Positions 1 through 9,986 of a stretch of DNA of 64,000 nt are shown here, one piece after another. This DNA comes from Streptomyces sp. NBC_00483. Lineage in GTDB: Bacteria > Actinomycetota > Actinomycetes > Streptomycetales > Streptomycetaceae. The DNA lies in NCBI RefSeq assembly GCF_036013745.1, contig NZ_CP107880.1:2356001-2420000 (forward strand), given 5' to 3'. The notes below the pieces were generated by a model, which worked only from the letters and a program-made list of their open reading frames with translations, did no database searches and had not been told where the DNA came from. The first letter of the stretch is position 1. Each line of letters opens with the position of its first letter. The translations under genes and the position numbers were made by a program.

Positions 1-1341
1 GTGCCCGGTCTTCTTGGCCTGGGCGTCCGCCTTGGCGCGCTCCCGCTGCTCCTTCATCAGGCGGCGGAAGCCGTCCTCGTCCACGGAGAGGCCCTGCTCG
101 GCGGCCATCTCCAGGGTGAGGTCGATGGGGAAGCCCCACGTGTCGTGGAGCAGGAACGCCTTGTCGCCGGCGAGGACCGACTTGCCGGCGGCCTTCGTCT
201 CGGTGACGGCGGTGTCCAGGATGTTCGTGCCGCCCTTGAGGGCCTTGAGGAACGCGGCCTCCTCGGCGAGCGCGACCTGCTCGATGCGCTTGCGGTCGGT
301 GATCAGCTCCGGGTACTGCTGGCCCATCGTGTCGATCACGACGTCGAGCAGCTCCTGCACGACCGGGCCGGTGGCGCCCATGAGGCGCATGTTGCGGATG
401 GCGCGGCGCATGATGCGGCGCAGCACATAGCCGCGGCCCTCGTTGCCGGGCGTGACGCCGTCGCCGATGAGCATCGTCGACGTACGCATGTGGTCGGCGA
501 CGACGCGCAGCGAGACGTCCGACTCGTGCTTGCTGCCGTAGGCGACGCCGGTCAGCTCGGTGGCCTTGTCGATGACGACGCGCAGGGTGTCCGTCTCGTA
601 CATGTTCTGTACGCCCTGCAGGATCATCGCGAGGCGTTCGAGACCGAGACCCGTGTCGATGTTCTGCGACGGCAGGTCACCGAGGATCTCGAAGTCGTCC
701 TTGCCGGTGCCCGGGCCGCGCTCGTACTGCATGAAGACCAGGTTCCAGATCTCCACGTAGCGCTCGTCGTTGACGGCCGGGCCGCCCTCTTCGCCGAACT
801 CGGGGCCGCGGTCGTAGTTGATCTCGGAACACGGGCCGCAGGGACCCGGGACGCCCATGGACCAGTAGTTGTCCGCCTTCCCCAGGCGCTGGATGCGCTC
901 CTTGGGTACGCCGACGACCTCGTGCCAGATGCGCTCGGCCTCGTCGTCGTCGAGGTAGACGGTGACCCAGAGCTTCTCGGGCTCCAGACCGTAGCCACCG
1001 TCCGCCACGGAGCTGGTGAGCAGCTCCCAGGCGTACTTGATGGCGCCTTCCTTGAAGTAGTCGCCGAAGGAGAAGTTGCCGCACATCTGGAAGAACGTGC
1101 CGTGCCGCGTGGTCTTGCCGACCTCTTCGATGTCCGGCGTGCGCACGCACTTCTGGACGGAAGTGGCGCGCGGCGCGGGCGGCTTGACCTCACCCAGGAA
1201 GTAGGGCTTGAACGGGACCATGCCTGCGGGGACGAGCAGCAGAGTCGGGTCGTCCGCGATGAGCGACGCCGAGGGCACGACCTTGTGGCCACGCTCCTCG
1301 AAGAAGCTCAGCCAGCGGCGACGGATTTCAGCCGACTCCAT
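1..1341 (-). CDS. alaS: Alanyl-tRNA synthetase (N-terminal part; 3' end outside window)
   Basis: Charges tRNA-Ala with alanine in the cytoplasm. Only the first 447 codons are in the window; the family is usually about 890 residues, so the editing and C-Ala domains lie off the left edge. The N-terminus beginning [19 protein letters not shown] and the class II segment [20 protein letters not shown] are typical of AlaRS. The ATG overlaps the stop of the upstream small gene by one base (TGATG), indicating translational coupling in a DUF948 - small protein - alaS operon. Identification is secure; nothing can be said of the missing half. Confidence 0.97.
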   Translation of the reverse strand, partial: MESAEIRRRWLSFFEERGHKVVPSASLIADDPTLLLVPAGMVPFKPYFLGEVKPPAPRATSVQKCVRTPDIEEVGKTTRHGTFFQMCGNFSFGDYFKEGAIKYAWELLTSSVADGGYGLEPEKLWVTVYLDDDEAERIWHEVVGVPKERIQRLGKADNYWSMGVPGPCGPCSEINYDRGPEFGEEGGPAVNDERYVEIWNLVFMQYERGPGTGKDDFEILGDLPSQNIDTGLGLERLAMILQGVQNMYETDTLRVVIDKATELTGVAYGSKHESDVSLRVVADHMRTSTMLIGDGVTPGNEGRGYVLRRIMRRAIRNMRLMGATGPVVQELLDVVIDTMGQQYPELITDRKRIEQVALAEEAAFLKALKGGTNILDTAVTETKAAGKSVLAGDKAFLLHDTWGFPIDLTLEMAAEQGLSVDEDGFRRLMKEQRERAKADAQAKKTGH

Positions 1342-1709
1342 CAGTGGTCCTCATTCCGATTGTTGATCGAGTACCGCGTGTTCTCGAGGTACTTGGGTTG
1401 CTTGAGTTGCTTGGTCTGCTTCGTGGCGAAGGTGTTCTGGATGACCGCGAAGCGGCTCTGCGGCAGCGGTTCGGGATCCGGCGCCTCGTTGATGCCGAGG
1501 GCGTCGCCCAGTTCGGCCTCGCGTTCGGCCATGTTGTCGCGGACGTCGAGAGCGAAGTCCTTGAGCTTGTGGCCCGCCTCGACCGCCTTGTTGGCGGCCT
1601 GGGCCGCGAGCGACTCCGGCGTCAGCTGCTTGAGCTTGCGGTTGACCTTCGTGGTGGCCCATACGCCGGCGGCTGCGCCCGCGGTGAACCAGAACGTACG
1701 GCGGAACAT
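1341..1709 (-). CDS. Small DUF6167-like membrane-anchored protein
   Basis: A 122-residue protein starting [20 protein letters not shown], which gives one N-terminal hydrophobic segment (about residues 5-20) followed by a charged soluble tail. This short protein is regularly found between the DUF948 gene and alaS in Streptomyces and matches the family described as DUF6167; its function is unknown. The start has an AGAGGGA-type ribosome site and lies 8 bases after the DUF948 gene. The stop overlaps the alaS start. The family name is from memory of the conserved neighbourhood, so it is moderately sure. Confidence 0.82.
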   Translation of the reverse strand: MFRRTFWFTAGAAAGVWATTKVNRKLKQLTPESLAAQAANKAVEAGHKLKDFALDVRDNMAEREAELGDALGINEAPDPEPLPQSRFAVIQNTFATKQTKQLKQPKYLENTRYSINNRNEDH

Positions 1710-1717
1710 GTCTTCGG

Positions 1718-2164
1718 TCAGTCCCTCTTGTTCCGGTTGGCCCGCTTGGCGCGCCGCGCCTCGGGGAGCGGGCGCCCCACGATCACGGTACGGCGCGACT
1801 CCTTGGCGGGCGCGTCCTTGCCGCGGCCGCCGATGGCCCGGCGCACTCCGTAGCCGAACGCGGCCACCTTGACCAGCGGGCCGCCGAAGGTGGAGGCCAC
1901 GGTGGAGGAGAGCGCCGACGCGTTCGACGTGACTTCCTGGACGTCCGAGGCGATCGAGTCGACACGGTCGATCTGGGTCTGCGCGGAGCGCACCGCGGCG
2001 GAGGCGTCGGCGAGCAGCGGGACGGCCTGTTCGGTCACGTCCGCGACCAGCTTCGTGGTCGCCCTGAGCGTCTGGGCCAGCCTCACGAGCGCCACCGCGA
2101 GGAAGGAGACCAGGATCGCCCAGAAGACAGCCACCAGAATCCCGGCAACCTCTCCACCGGACAC
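1718..2164 (-). CDS. DUF948 domain protein
   Basis: A 148-residue protein starting at GTG (VSGGEVAGILVAVFWAILV). It has one N-terminal transmembrane helix (about residues 5-28), then a predicted alpha-helical coiled region rich in Ala, Val and Asp, and a basic C-terminus (KRANRNKRD). This is the organisation of the DUF948 family of actinobacteria and firmicutes, whose role is not established. First gene of the operon with the small anchored protein and alaS. The reading frame stays open upstream to 2395, but the conserved start and the intergenic position of the neighbouring divergent promoter favour 2164. Confidence 0.85.
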   Translation of the reverse strand: MSGGEVAGILVAVFWAILVSFLAVALVRLAQTLRATTKLVADVTEQAVPLLADASAAVRSAQTQIDRVDSIASDVQEVTSNASALSSTVASTFGGPLVKVAAFGYGVRRAIGGRGKDAPAKESRRTVIVGRPLPEARRAKRANRNKRD

Positions 2165-2310
2165 TTGGCACCGCTCCCTAGCTCGGTACGAAAGCTCTGT
2201 ACGAACGCACAGCTTCTGAACATCAAAAAGTCGTCCCCCGAGCCTATCGCGCCCGACCGCGCGGTCCGTACCGCATTCGCGTCCGGAGCGGTGGACATTC
2301 GGGACAGCGA

Positions 2311-2340
2311 TTGTACGGACCGCGCACGCCTGAGTACGCT
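2311..2340 (+). promoter_or_regulatory. Candidate promoter for the STAND ATPase gene
   Basis: A -35-like TTGTAC (2311-2316) and a -10-like TACGCT (2335-2340) are separated by 18 bases. The ATG at 2350 lies only 9 bases after the -10 box and no Shine-Dalgarno sequence precedes it, so the transcript may be leaderless. Both boxes are read from sequence; activity is inferred. Confidence 0.45.
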
Positions 2341-2349
2341 CTGTGCCCC

Positions 2350-4593
2350 ATGCGACGCACTTCGCGCCCCACAGATGTCCCCGCCGGTCCCCCACAACCC
2401 GGCAACCTCCCCCACGAACTCAATCGTTTCGTCGGCCGCGGCGCCGAACTCACGGCGCTGACGGCGGCGCTGGAGTCGGGCCGCCTGGTCACGGTCACCG
2501 GAGTCGGTGGTGTCGGCAAGTCCCGCTTCGCCGCCCACGCCGCCGCCCGGGTCCCGCGCTCCCTGTGTCCCGACGGGGTGTGGCGGGTGGAGTTGGCGAC
2601 CGTGCGGCTGCCGGAGCTCGTCGAGTACACGCTCGCCGAGGCCCTCGGCCTCACCGACCACACCACCCGCGCGCCGCGCCAGGTGCTGGTGGACCACCTC
2701 GCCGAGCGCCGGCTCGTCCTCGTGCTCGACGGCTTCGAACACCTCGTCGAGGCGTGCGCCTCCCTCATACGGGACCTGCTGCGCGCGGCGCCGGGTCTCC
2801 GGGTGATCGCGGTGGGCCGCAGACCGCTCACCGTCGACGGGGAGCAGGTGTTCGCGCTGGCGCCGCTGACGCCGGCCGACGCGGCGGAGCTGTTCGCGGA
2901 CCGGGCCACGGCGCTGCTGCCCGGGTTCCAGCTGGACGGGCGGACGCTGGTCGACGTGCTGGAGGTGTGTCGCCGCCTCGACTGTCTGCCGCTCGCGGTG
3001 GAGCTCGCGGCCGGGCGGCTGCGGGTGCTGTCGCCGCCGCAGCTGATGGAGCGGCTCGACGACCGGTTCCGGCTGTTGCGCGGTGGCGGCAGGAACGCGC
3101 TGCCGCGCCACCAGACGCTGCGCACCACGATCGGCTGGAGCCATGAACTGTGCACGCCGCAGGAGCGGTTGCTGTGGGCGCGCCTGTCGGTGTTCTCCGG
3201 CTCGTTCGACCTGGAGGCCGCGGAGTACGTGTGCGGTGGCGAGAGCCTGCCCGCGGACGACGTCGTCGACGTCCTCGACGAGCTGCTCGCGCAGTCCGTG
3301 GTCGTCCGCGAGGAGGCCCGGGGCGAGGTGCGCTACCGGATGCTCGACACGGTGCGCGCGTACGGGGCCGAGTGGCTGGACAACCTGGACGACGGCCGGC
3401 GGATGCGGCGCAGGCACCGCGACTGGTACATGGGCCTGGCCACCTGGTGCGAGCTGGACTGGTTCTCGCCGCGGCAGGGCGAGGTGGCGTCCCGGATCGA
3501 GGCGGAGCTGCCGAATCTGCGGGCGGCCCTCGAACACTGCCTGACCGAACCGGGCGAGACGCATCTGGGCCAGTACCTGGCGGGCACGCTCTGGTTCTAC
3601 TGGGCGGGCTGCGGGCGGCTCTCCGAGGGGCGGCACTGGCTGGACCGCAGCGTCGGCCTTGACGTCGAGTTCGACGACGGCGACGTCTGCCCCGGGCTCG
3701 TCGACGAGGGCTTGGAGTACGGGGCCTCGCGCCTCAAGGCGCTGTGGGTGCTCAGCTACGTCGCGATCCTGCAGGGCGACACGGTGCCCGCGCTCGCCGC
3801 GCTGCAGGAGTGCCGCGAGGAGGCGGAGCGGGCCGGCGACGCCACGGCGCTCGCGTACGCGGTGCACCGCACCGGGTGCCTGGCCCTGGTCACCGACGAC
3901 CTGCCGCGCGCCGAGGACCTGCTGCGCACCGCACTGTCCAGTTACCGGGAGATCGGCGAGCTCAACAGCAACGTGCTGATGGGCCAGGTCGAGCTGGCGA
4001 TGGCGCTCGCCTTCCAGGGCGACCTGGCGGAGGCCGTGGCGCTGTGCACGGACGTACGACAGGTGTCCGAGGACCACGGGGAGCGCTGGACCCTCGCGTA
4101 CGCGCTCTATGTGCTGGCGTACGCGCAGTGGACGGAGGGTCGTTACGCGCAGGCGCGCCGGCTGCTCGACGAGTGCCTGGCCATCCACCACGAGTTCCAC
4201 GATCTGCTGGGCACGGTGCTGTCGATGGAACTGCTCGCCCTGATCACGGTCGAGGAGGGGGACGCCGCCGAGGCTGCGGTGCTGCAGGGGGCGGCCGCCC
4301 GGATGTGGACCTCCGTGGGGCTGCCGCTGTTCGGCTCGGCCCACTACAGCACGCCGCACAAGCGGTGCGAGACGCAGGCACGGCAGGCGCTCGACGACGC
4401 CCGGTTCGCCGAACTCGCGCGCTCGGGCGAGCAGTTGGAGCACGACGAGGCGGTGGCACGCGCACTGAGCCGCGGTCGGTGGCACCGCCCGGCCGCGACG
4501 GTCCCGCATCCCGCCCGCCCCGCGGAACCGGCCCGGGAGAAACGCGAACCCGCCGCCTCGCACACCTGGAAGGGTGGCGAGACGGCGGGCTGA
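2350..4593 (+). CDS. STAND-type ATPase with TPR-like C-terminus, no DNA-binding domain
   Basis: A 747-residue protein of the AfsR/MalT-like STAND NTPase group. Walker A is GVGGVGKSR (about 51-59) and the Walker B-like segment is RLVLVLDGFEHL (121-132). The NB-ARC arm with the family segment LPLAVELAAGRL follows, and the second half (about 390-680) is helical repeats that look like tetratricopeptides. Related regulators carry a LuxR- or SARP-type DNA-binding domain; none is visible here, and the C-terminus is a disordered Pro/Arg/Glu-rich tail. It stands alone between minus-strand operons. The start was placed at ATG 2350 because the frame upstream opens only with TTG at 2311, inside the promoter. 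It may sense a ligand or act through a partner; function unknown. Confidence 0.85.
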   Translation: MRRTSRPTDVPAGPPQPGNLPHELNRFVGRGAELTALTAALESGRLVTVTGVGGVGKSRFAAHAAARVPRSLCPDGVWRVELATVRLPELVEYTLAEALGLTDHTTRAPRQVLVDHLAERRLVLVLDGFEHLVEACASLIRDLLRAAPGLRVIAVGRRPLTVDGEQVFALAPLTPADAAELFADRATALLPGFQLDGRTLVDVLEVCRRLDCLPLAVELAAGRLRVLSPPQLMERLDDRFRLLRGGGRNALPRHQTLRTTIGWSHELCTPQERLLWARLSVFSGSFDLEAAEYVCGGESLPADDVVDVLDELLAQSVVVREEARGEVRYRMLDTVRAYGAEWLDNLDDGRRMRRRHRDWYMGLATWCELDWFSPRQGEVASRIEAELPNLRAALEHCLTEPGETHLGQYLAGTLWFYWAGCGRLSEGRHWLDRSVGLDVEFDDGDVCPGLVDEGLEYGASRLKALWVLSYVAILQGDTVPALAALQECREEAERAGDATALAYAVHRTGCLALVTDDLPRAEDLLRTALSSYREIGELNSNVLMGQVELAMALAFQGDLAEAVALCTDVRQVSEDHGERWTLAYALYVLAYAQWTEGRYAQARRLLDECLAIHHEFHDLLGTVLSMELLALITVEEGDAAEAAVLQGAAARMWTSVGLPLFGSAHYSTPHKRCETQARQALDDARFAELARSGEQLEHDEAVARALSRGRWHRPAATVPHPARPAEPAREKREPAASHTWKGGETAG

Positions 4594-4647
4594 AACGCAG
4601 GTGAGACTACGTCCGCACTCCCGTGAGGGAGACTCCGGTGAGGGAGA

Positions 4648-5262
4648 TCAGCGGGCGTAGTACTCGACGACGAGCTGCTCGTCGCAGATCACGGGGATCT
4701 CCTTGCGGTTCGGGTCACGGTCCAGGCGGAAGGCCAGAGCCTTCAGGTTCACCTGGAGGTAACGCGGGGTCTCGCCGTCGGGGGCGAAGCCACCCTCACG
4801 CGCGACCTGGAACAGCGGCTTGTTGCGGCTGCGCTCGCGGACCATCACGACGTCGTCGGGACGGACACGGAACGACGGCTTGTCGACCTTGCCACCGTTG
4901 ACCTCGATGTGGCCGTGGCCGACCATCTGACGGGCCTGGTAGATCGTGCGGGCGATGCCCGAACGGAGAACCAGGGCGTCGAGACGACGCTCGAGCTCGA
5001 TGACCAGGGCCTCGCCGGTCTTGCCTTCGGCCTTCTTCGCGCGGTCGTAGGCGCGGGCCATCTGCTTCTCGCTCAGGTCGTACTGAGCGCGCAGACGCTG
5101 CTTCTCGAGCAGACGGACCTTGTAGTCCGAGTTCTGCTTGCGGCCACGGCCGTGCTCGCCCGGCGGGTAGGGGCGGGCCTCGAAGTACTTGACGGCCTTC
5201 GGGGTCAGCGCGATGCCGAGGGCACGCGACTTCTTGACCTTGGGGCGGGACTGGTTCGGCAT
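4648..5262 (-). CDS. rpsD: 30S ribosomal protein S4
   Basis: Primary 16S rRNA-binding protein of the small subunit body. It is 204 residues, the expected Streptomyces length. The N-terminus is [16 protein letters not shown] and lacks the cysteine knuckle of zinc-type S4. The S4 RNA-binding fold starts near [20 protein letters not shown] (about 100-165) and the protein ends with EEQ-less VVEYYAR. It stands alone, outside the usual alpha operon, with a 360-base structured leader upstream that could serve autoregulation. The ATG follows a CACGAGGTG ribosome site. Identification is secure. Confidence 0.97.
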   Translation of the reverse strand: MPNQSRPKVKKSRALGIALTPKAVKYFEARPYPPGEHGRGRKQNSDYKVRLLEKQRLRAQYDLSEKQMARAYDRAKKAEGKTGEALVIELERRLDALVLRSGIARTIYQARQMVGHGHIEVNGGKVDKPSFRVRPDDVVMVRERSRNKPLFQVAREGGFAPDGETPRYLQVNLKALAFRLDRDPNRKEIPVICDEQLVVEYYAR

Positions 5263-5622
5263 GAACCAAACACCTCGTGTTTCTGATGCGAATACGGCTT
5301 CACCAGGGTTCGGGGAGGTCGCAATCCGCAGCCCGGGAAACCCCACCGCTGTCCTTGCGGACGGCAGGGCAGCCGCTCCCAGGTCTGGGCACATACGTGC
5401 AGCACGCGAGTGGCCCACCGACCGGGCCCCGGGCCCTTGCGGGCCGGGCTGGTGGTGGGCTGCCCGCGACACCTTCGACGGTGCGCGACGCTCCTGGATC
5501 TCCTGTGCCGTGCGGAGAACACACGGTTCGGGGGATCCGGCTTGATGTCCCGCTCTGGTGGTGCCGGTTTCCCTTTCGGGATCCCGGGCACGGGACACAG
5601 CACTTCGGGGCAGTCTACCGGA
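5263..5622 (-). promoter_or_regulatory. Long structured leader of rpsD
   Basis: This 360-base gap between rarA and rpsD has no convincing gene. Read on the minus strand it has a -10-like TAGACT (forward 5612-5617) near its beginning, which would give a 5' untranslated region of about 340 nt. It also has a strong GC-rich hairpin at 5413-5460 whose arms are GCCCACC and GGTGGGC outside and AGCCCGG and CCCGGG(G)CCC inside. S4 is a known translational autoregulator in other bacteria; a control role here is inference. No -35 match was found. Confidence 0.4.
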
Positions 5623-6990
5623 TCAGTCGGACCCCTCGCCGCCAGGGCCCCCGAGCCGCTCGCGGACCCGCTCCACCACGTCCGCGTACCGGGCCTCCGC
5701 CCCGTAGCGCGTCGGCTGGTAGTAGCGGCGGCCCGCTATCGCGTCCGGCGCGTACTGCTGGGCGGCGATGCCGCCGGGCACGTCGTGCGGATACACGTAG
5801 CCCTGCGCGTGGCCCAGCTTGGCGGCGCCCTTGTAGTGCCCGTCGCGCAGGTGCGGCGGCACGGGGCCTGCCAGGCCCTTGCGTACGTCCTCCATGGCGG
5901 CGCCGATCGCCGTCGTCGCCGCGTTCGACTTCGGGGCCAGGGCGAGGGCGATCGTCGCGTGGCTCAGGGTGAGCGCCGCCTCCGGGAAGCCGATCATCGC
6001 GACGGCCTGGGCGGCGGCGACGGCGGTCGGCAGCGCCGTCGGATCCGCGAGGCCGATGTCCTCGCTCGCGGAGATCATCAGGCGACGGGCGATGAAGCGG
6101 GGGTCCTCACCGGCCTCGATCATGCGGGCCAGATAGTGCAGCGCCGCGTCCACGTCCGAGCCGCGGATGGACTTGATGAGGGCGCTCGCCACGTCGTAGT
6201 GCTGGTCCCCGTCCCGGTCGTAGGTCACCGCCGCGCGGTTCACCGACTCCTCGACGCTTTCGAGGGTGATGGTCTCCTCGCCCTTGGCGATGGCCGCTCC
6301 GGCCGCCGCCTCCAGGGCGGTCAGCGCACGCCGGGCGTCGCCGCCGGCCACCCGCAGGATGTGCTCCTCGGCGTCCTCCGCGAGCGTCACCGCGCCGCCG
6401 AGACCGCGCTCCTCGGTGAGCGCACGCGCGAGCAGTCCGCGCAGGTCGTCGTCGGTGAGCGATTCGAGGGTGAGCAGCAGGGAGCGGGACAGCAGCGGGG
6501 AGATCACCGAGAAGTACGGGTTCTCCGTGGTCGCCGCGATCAGCGTCACCCAGCGGTTCTCGACGGCGGGCAGCAGCGAGTCCTGCTGGGCCTTGCTGAA
6601 GCGGTGGATCTCGTCGAGGAAGAGCACCGTGTCCTTGCCGTGGGCGCCCAGCGCGCGGCGGGCGCCCTCGATGACGGCGCGCACTTCCTTGACGCCCGCG
6701 GTGATCGCGGACAGCTCCACGAACCGCTTGTTCGTCGCCTTGGACACCACGTAAGCGAGCGTGGTCTTGCCGATGCCGGGCGGGCCCCAGAGGATCACCG
6801 AGGAGGCGCCCGCGGGTCCTGACCCGCCGTCGCCGACCAGTCGGCGCAGCGGCGAGCCCTGCTTGAGCAGGTGCTGCTGGCCGACGACCTCGTCGAGGAC
6901 GCGCGGGCGCATCCGGACGGCCAGGGGGCTCGCGGACGGGTCCTTCTCCTGGCGCTCTTCGGCTGCGGCGGTGAACAGGTCGGCTTCCAC
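5623..6990 (-). CDS. rarA: Replication-associated recombination protein A (MgsA/YcaJ family AAA+ ATPase)
   Basis: A 455-residue AAA+ ATPase related to RuvB and clamp loaders, acting at stalled replication forks. Walker A is GPPGIGKT (69-76) and Walker B DEIH is at 125-128. The C-terminal part carries the family segments [17 protein letters not shown] and [10 protein letters not shown]. The start is GTG 6990; an in-frame TTG two codons earlier is an unlikely alternative. It lies 49 bases downstream of the VKOR gene on the same strand. Identification is firm; its actual substrate in this organism is inferred from the family. Confidence 0.94.
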   Translation of the reverse strand: MEADLFTAAAEERQEKDPSASPLAVRMRPRVLDEVVGQQHLLKQGSPLRRLVGDGGSGPAGASSVILWGPPGIGKTTLAYVVSKATNKRFVELSAITAGVKEVRAVIEGARRALGAHGKDTVLFLDEIHRFSKAQQDSLLPAVENRWVTLIAATTENPYFSVISPLLSRSLLLTLESLTDDDLRGLLARALTEERGLGGAVTLAEDAEEHILRVAGGDARRALTALEAAAGAAIAKGEETITLESVEESVNRAAVTYDRDGDQHYDVASALIKSIRGSDVDAALHYLARMIEAGEDPRFIARRLMISASEDIGLADPTALPTAVAAAQAVAMIGFPEAALTLSHATIALALAPKSNAATTAIGAAMEDVRKGLAGPVPPHLRDGHYKGAAKLGHAQGYVYPHDVPGGIAAQQYAPDAIAGRRYYQPTRYGAEARYADVVERVRERLGGPGGEGSD

Positions 6991-7039
6991 GATCAAAACC
7001 CTAAGTCACGCCACTGACAACGCCGCGGGCACGGGCCCC

Positions 7040-7681
7040 TCAGGCCCAGAGCGAGGAGCCCCAGCGCGTGAAGATCAGCACGGCGATGACCCCGATGTGC
7101 AGCACCGGCAGCGCCCAGGTGAAGTCCTCGAAGAACGTCCTGACCGGGCGCGGCGCCGGCAGGAAGCCGTTGCGGATGTTGGACGACGTGACGTACCAGA
7201 ACATCAGGATCGTGGCGACCCAGGCCAGGCAGCACCACAGGCACAGCGCGTTGATCCGGTACAGGGACTGGAACTGCAGCCAGGTCACGAATCCGACGCC
7301 GAAGAGGCAGCCGAAGTTGAAGGTCAGCCAGTACCAGCGCGGGAATCTCGCATTGGCCAGCAGGCTCATGCCGACACCGATCACGATGGCGTAGGTGACG
7401 AGGCCGAGCCACGGGTTCGGGAAGCCGAAGGCCGTCGCCTGCTCGCTCTTCATGATGTTGCCGCAGGAGATGACCGGGTTCAGGGAGCAGCCCGGCGTGA
7501 AGTTCGGGTCCTCGGCCAGCTTGAGCTTGTCGAGCGTGATGATCCACGAGGCGAGCAGCCCGGCCGCCCCGGTGATCACCAGGAGCAGCCCGAAGGCTCG
7601 GCTGCCGCCGACGGAGCGCGGTGCGGGATCGGCCCCGGTGTCACGGGAGACGGTGTCGCTTGCTGTGGTCGTCTTGCTCAT
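7040..7681 (-). CDS. Vitamin K epoxide reductase (VKOR) family membrane protein
   Basis: A 213-residue membrane protein with about five helices. In actinobacteria VKOR reoxidises a DsbA-type partner and passes electrons to menaquinone, supporting disulfide formation outside the cytoplasm. Visible motifs are Cys65 and Cys73 in the first extracellular loop ([13 protein letters not shown]) and the redox CLWCC motif at 147-151 in the fourth helix. The ATG is preceded by an overlapping GTG; ATG 7681 was chosen. A possible partner, the DsbA-like protein at 49414, lacks an export signal, so the true partner is probably elsewhere. Confidence 0.92.
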   Translation of the reverse strand: MSKTTTASDTVSRDTGADPAPRSVGGSRAFGLLLVITGAAGLLASWIITLDKLKLAEDPNFTPGCSLNPVISCGNIMKSEQATAFGFPNPWLGLVTYAIVIGVGMSLLANARFPRWYWLTFNFGCLFGVGFVTWLQFQSLYRINALCLWCCLAWVATILMFWYVTSSNIRNGFLPAPRPVRTFFEDFTWALPVLHIGVIAVLIFTRWGSSLWA

Positions 7682-7799
7682 CACGCCGATCCGTAGGTGA
7701 GTACGCGAGTGGGTGTGCTGCGGTCGCCCTCATTCTGCCGCACCGGCCCCTGTGTCCACCGTTCGTTGGGCATAAGCATGTACGCCCTCGGGGGCGAAA

Positions 7800-7840
7800 A
7801 TGTTCGAGGCCCCGGAAGCGTGTTCCGGGGCCTCGAACAT
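7800..7840 (-). terminator. Intrinsic terminator of hisS
   Basis: Perfect 18-bp inverted repeat (7800-7817 with 7823-7840), 5-base loop, followed on the minus strand by a TTTT run (forward AAAA 7797-7800). It lies 18 bases after the hisS stop. Confidence 0.9.
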
Positions 7841-7858
7841 CAGGTGTGCAAAATCTGC

Positions 7859-9121
7859 CTACTTCAGCTTCGCGGAGAGCACGTTCACGATCTCGTCGAC
7901 CGCGACGGCGTCCTGCTCGCCCGACTCCATGTCCTTGAGCTGCACGACGCCCTCGGCCAGGTCCCGCTCACCGGCGACGAGCGTGAACCGCGCGCCGGAC
8001 CGGTTGGCGTTCTTCATGGCGCCCTTGAGGCCCTTGCCGCCGAACGAGAAGTCCGCCGAGATGCCGGCCTTGCGCAGCTCGGTCACCTTGGCGAACAGCA
8101 CGCGCCGCGCCTCGTCGCCGAGCGGCACCGCGAACACGCTGGTGCTGGACGGGAGTTGGAGCGCGACGCCCTCCGCCTCCAGGGCCAGGACCGTACGGTC
8201 CACGCCGAGCGCCCAGCCGACCGACGGCAGCGAGGGGCCGCCGATCATCTCGGACAGGCCGTCGTAGCGGCCGCCGCCGCCGACCGCGGACTGCGAGCCG
8301 AGTCCGTCGTGGACGAACTCGAAGGTCGTACGGGTGTAGTAGTCGAGACCGCGGACCAGCTTCTCGTCGTCCTCGAAGGCGACGCCCTCGGCGGTCAGCA
8401 GCTCGCGCACCTGCTCGTGGTACGCCTTGCACGCGTCGCACAGGTAGTCGCGCAGCAGCGGCGCGTCCGTGAGCTGCTTCTGCACGTCGGGCCGCTTGTC
8501 GTCGAGGACGCGCAGCGGGTTGATGTCGGCGCGGCGCAGCGTGTCCTCGTCGAGGTCGAGGCCGCGCAGGAACGTCTGGAGCGCCTCCCGGTAGACGGGG
8601 CGGCACTCCTTGTCGCCGAGCGAGTTGAGCAGGATGCGGAAGTTGCGCAGGCCGAGCGAGCGGTACGCCTGGTCGGCCAGGATGATCAACTCGGCGTCCA
8701 GGGCCGGGTCCTCGGCACCGATCGCCTCGGCGCCCACCTGGGAGAAGTGCCGGTAACGGCCCTTCTGGGGGCGCTCGTAGCGGTAGTACGAGCCCGAGTA
8801 CCAGAGCTTGACCGGGAGGTTGCCCGCCTTGTGGAGGTTGGCCTCCAGGGCGGCGCGCAGCACGGACGCGGTGCCCTCGGGGCGCAGCGCGAGCCTGTCG
8901 CCGCCCTTGGTCTCGAAGGCGTACATCTCCTTGGTGACGATGTCCGTGGACTCGCCGACACCGCGCGCGAAGAGCTCGACGTTCTCGAAGCCGGGCGTCT
9001 CGATGTAGCCGTAGCCGGAGTTCCGCAGCGGGGCGGAGATCGCCTCGCGGACCGCGAGATACGTCGCGGAGTCCGGCGGAAGCAGGTCGTACGTGCCCTT
9101 GGGGGCCTGGAAGGTACTCAC
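7859..9121 (-). CDS. hisS: Histidyl-tRNA synthetase
   Basis: A 420-residue class II aminoacyl-tRNA synthetase that charges tRNA-His. Motif 2 is visible at [14 protein letters not shown], the histidine-binding signature at [11 protein letters not shown] and motif 3 in VGWALGVDR, followed by an anticodon-binding domain. The start is GTG 9121 ([16 protein letters not shown]); a longer open frame reaches 9322 but runs into the upstream hydrolase gene. It follows that gene by 13 bases and is closed by a strong terminator. Confidence 0.96.
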   Translation of the reverse strand: MSTFQAPKGTYDLLPPDSATYLAVREAISAPLRNSGYGYIETPGFENVELFARGVGESTDIVTKEMYAFETKGGDRLALRPEGTASVLRAALEANLHKAGNLPVKLWYSGSYYRYERPQKGRYRHFSQVGAEAIGAEDPALDAELIILADQAYRSLGLRNFRILLNSLGDKECRPVYREALQTFLRGLDLDEDTLRRADINPLRVLDDKRPDVQKQLTDAPLLRDYLCDACKAYHEQVRELLTAEGVAFEDDEKLVRGLDYYTRTTFEFVHDGLGSQSAVGGGGRYDGLSEMIGGPSLPSVGWALGVDRTVLALEAEGVALQLPSSTSVFAVPLGDEARRVLFAKVTELRKAGISADFSFGGKGLKGAMKNANRSGARFTLVAGERDLAEGVVQLKDMESGEQDAVAVDEIVNVLSAKLK

Positions 9122-9134
9122 GGGAGGTTTCTCG

Positions 9135-9845
9135 TCACATTCCTCGTCGGGGAGCCTCGGTGGAGGATCCCTGGCCGGCGGCCACCTGCCGCAGATACGG
9201 GTTGGTGGCGCGCTCCTGGCCGATGGTCGTCTGGGAGCCGTGTCCGGACAGCACCACGGTCGAGTCGTCGAGCGGCAGGCACACACGGCCCAGCGATTCG
9301 AGCATGTCGTCCATGGAGCCACCGGGAAGGTCGGTGCGTCCGATGGAGCCGGCGAAGAGCAGATCGCCCGAGAAGAAGACGGACGGGATGTCCGCCGCCT
9401 CGGGCATCTGGAAGGTCACCGACCCCTTGGTATGGCCCGGCGCGTGCGCGACGCCGAAGTCGAGCCCGGCGAGCTTCAGCCGCGCGCCGTCGGACAGCTC
9501 CCGCACGTCGTCCGGCTCCCCCACGGACAGCTCGCCCATCAGCGGCATGCCGATGGAGCGGCCGATGCCCTTCTCCGGGTCGCTCATCATGTAGCGGTCG
9601 TCGGGGTGGATCCAGGCCGGGACGTCGTGCGCCCCGCAGACCGGGACGACCGAGGCGACATGGTCGATGTGCCCGTGCGTGAGGACGACCGCCACCGGCT
9701 TGAGGCGGTGCTTCTTGAGCGCTTCCTCGACTCCCTGAGCGGCCTGGTGGCCGGGGTCGATGATCACGCACTCCTCACCCGCGGCGGGGGCAACCAGATA
9801 ACAGTTGGTGCCCCAGGCCCCGGCGGGGAACCCGGCAATCAGCAC
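9135..9845 (-). CDS. Metallo-beta-lactamase-fold hydrolase (glyoxalase II-like)
   Basis: A 236-residue cytoplasmic hydrolase. The metal-binding motif HGHIDH is at 57-62, with downstream metal ligands in [17 protein letters not shown] and LSGHGSQT, the pattern of the glyoxalase II/YcbL group. The start is GTG ([17 protein letters not shown]). It is followed after 13 bases by hisS in a likely operon, an arrangement common in actinobacteria. The substrate cannot be told from sequence; a thioester such as S-lactoyl-thiol is the family norm. Confidence 0.9.
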   Translation of the reverse strand: MLIAGFPAGAWGTNCYLVAPAAGEECVIIDPGHQAAQGVEEALKKHRLKPVAVVLTHGHIDHVASVVPVCGAHDVPAWIHPDDRYMMSDPEKGIGRSIGMPLMGELSVGEPDDVRELSDGARLKLAGLDFGVAHAPGHTKGSVTFQMPEAADIPSVFFSGDLLFAGSIGRTDLPGGSMDDMLESLGRVCLPLDDSTVVLSGHGSQTTIGQERATNPYLRQVAAGQGSSTEAPRRGM

Positions 9846-9986
9846 GTTCGTCCTTCGTATGTCGTCGAAACGGAATGCGGCGGATCAGAGCCTACCGGCG
9901 CGGCCGATTCCACAGCGAACCCATATACGGTACGGGGCACCAGCAGGGGCCCATGAAGGTCACGAGACGTACGAGGAGAAGACCCG

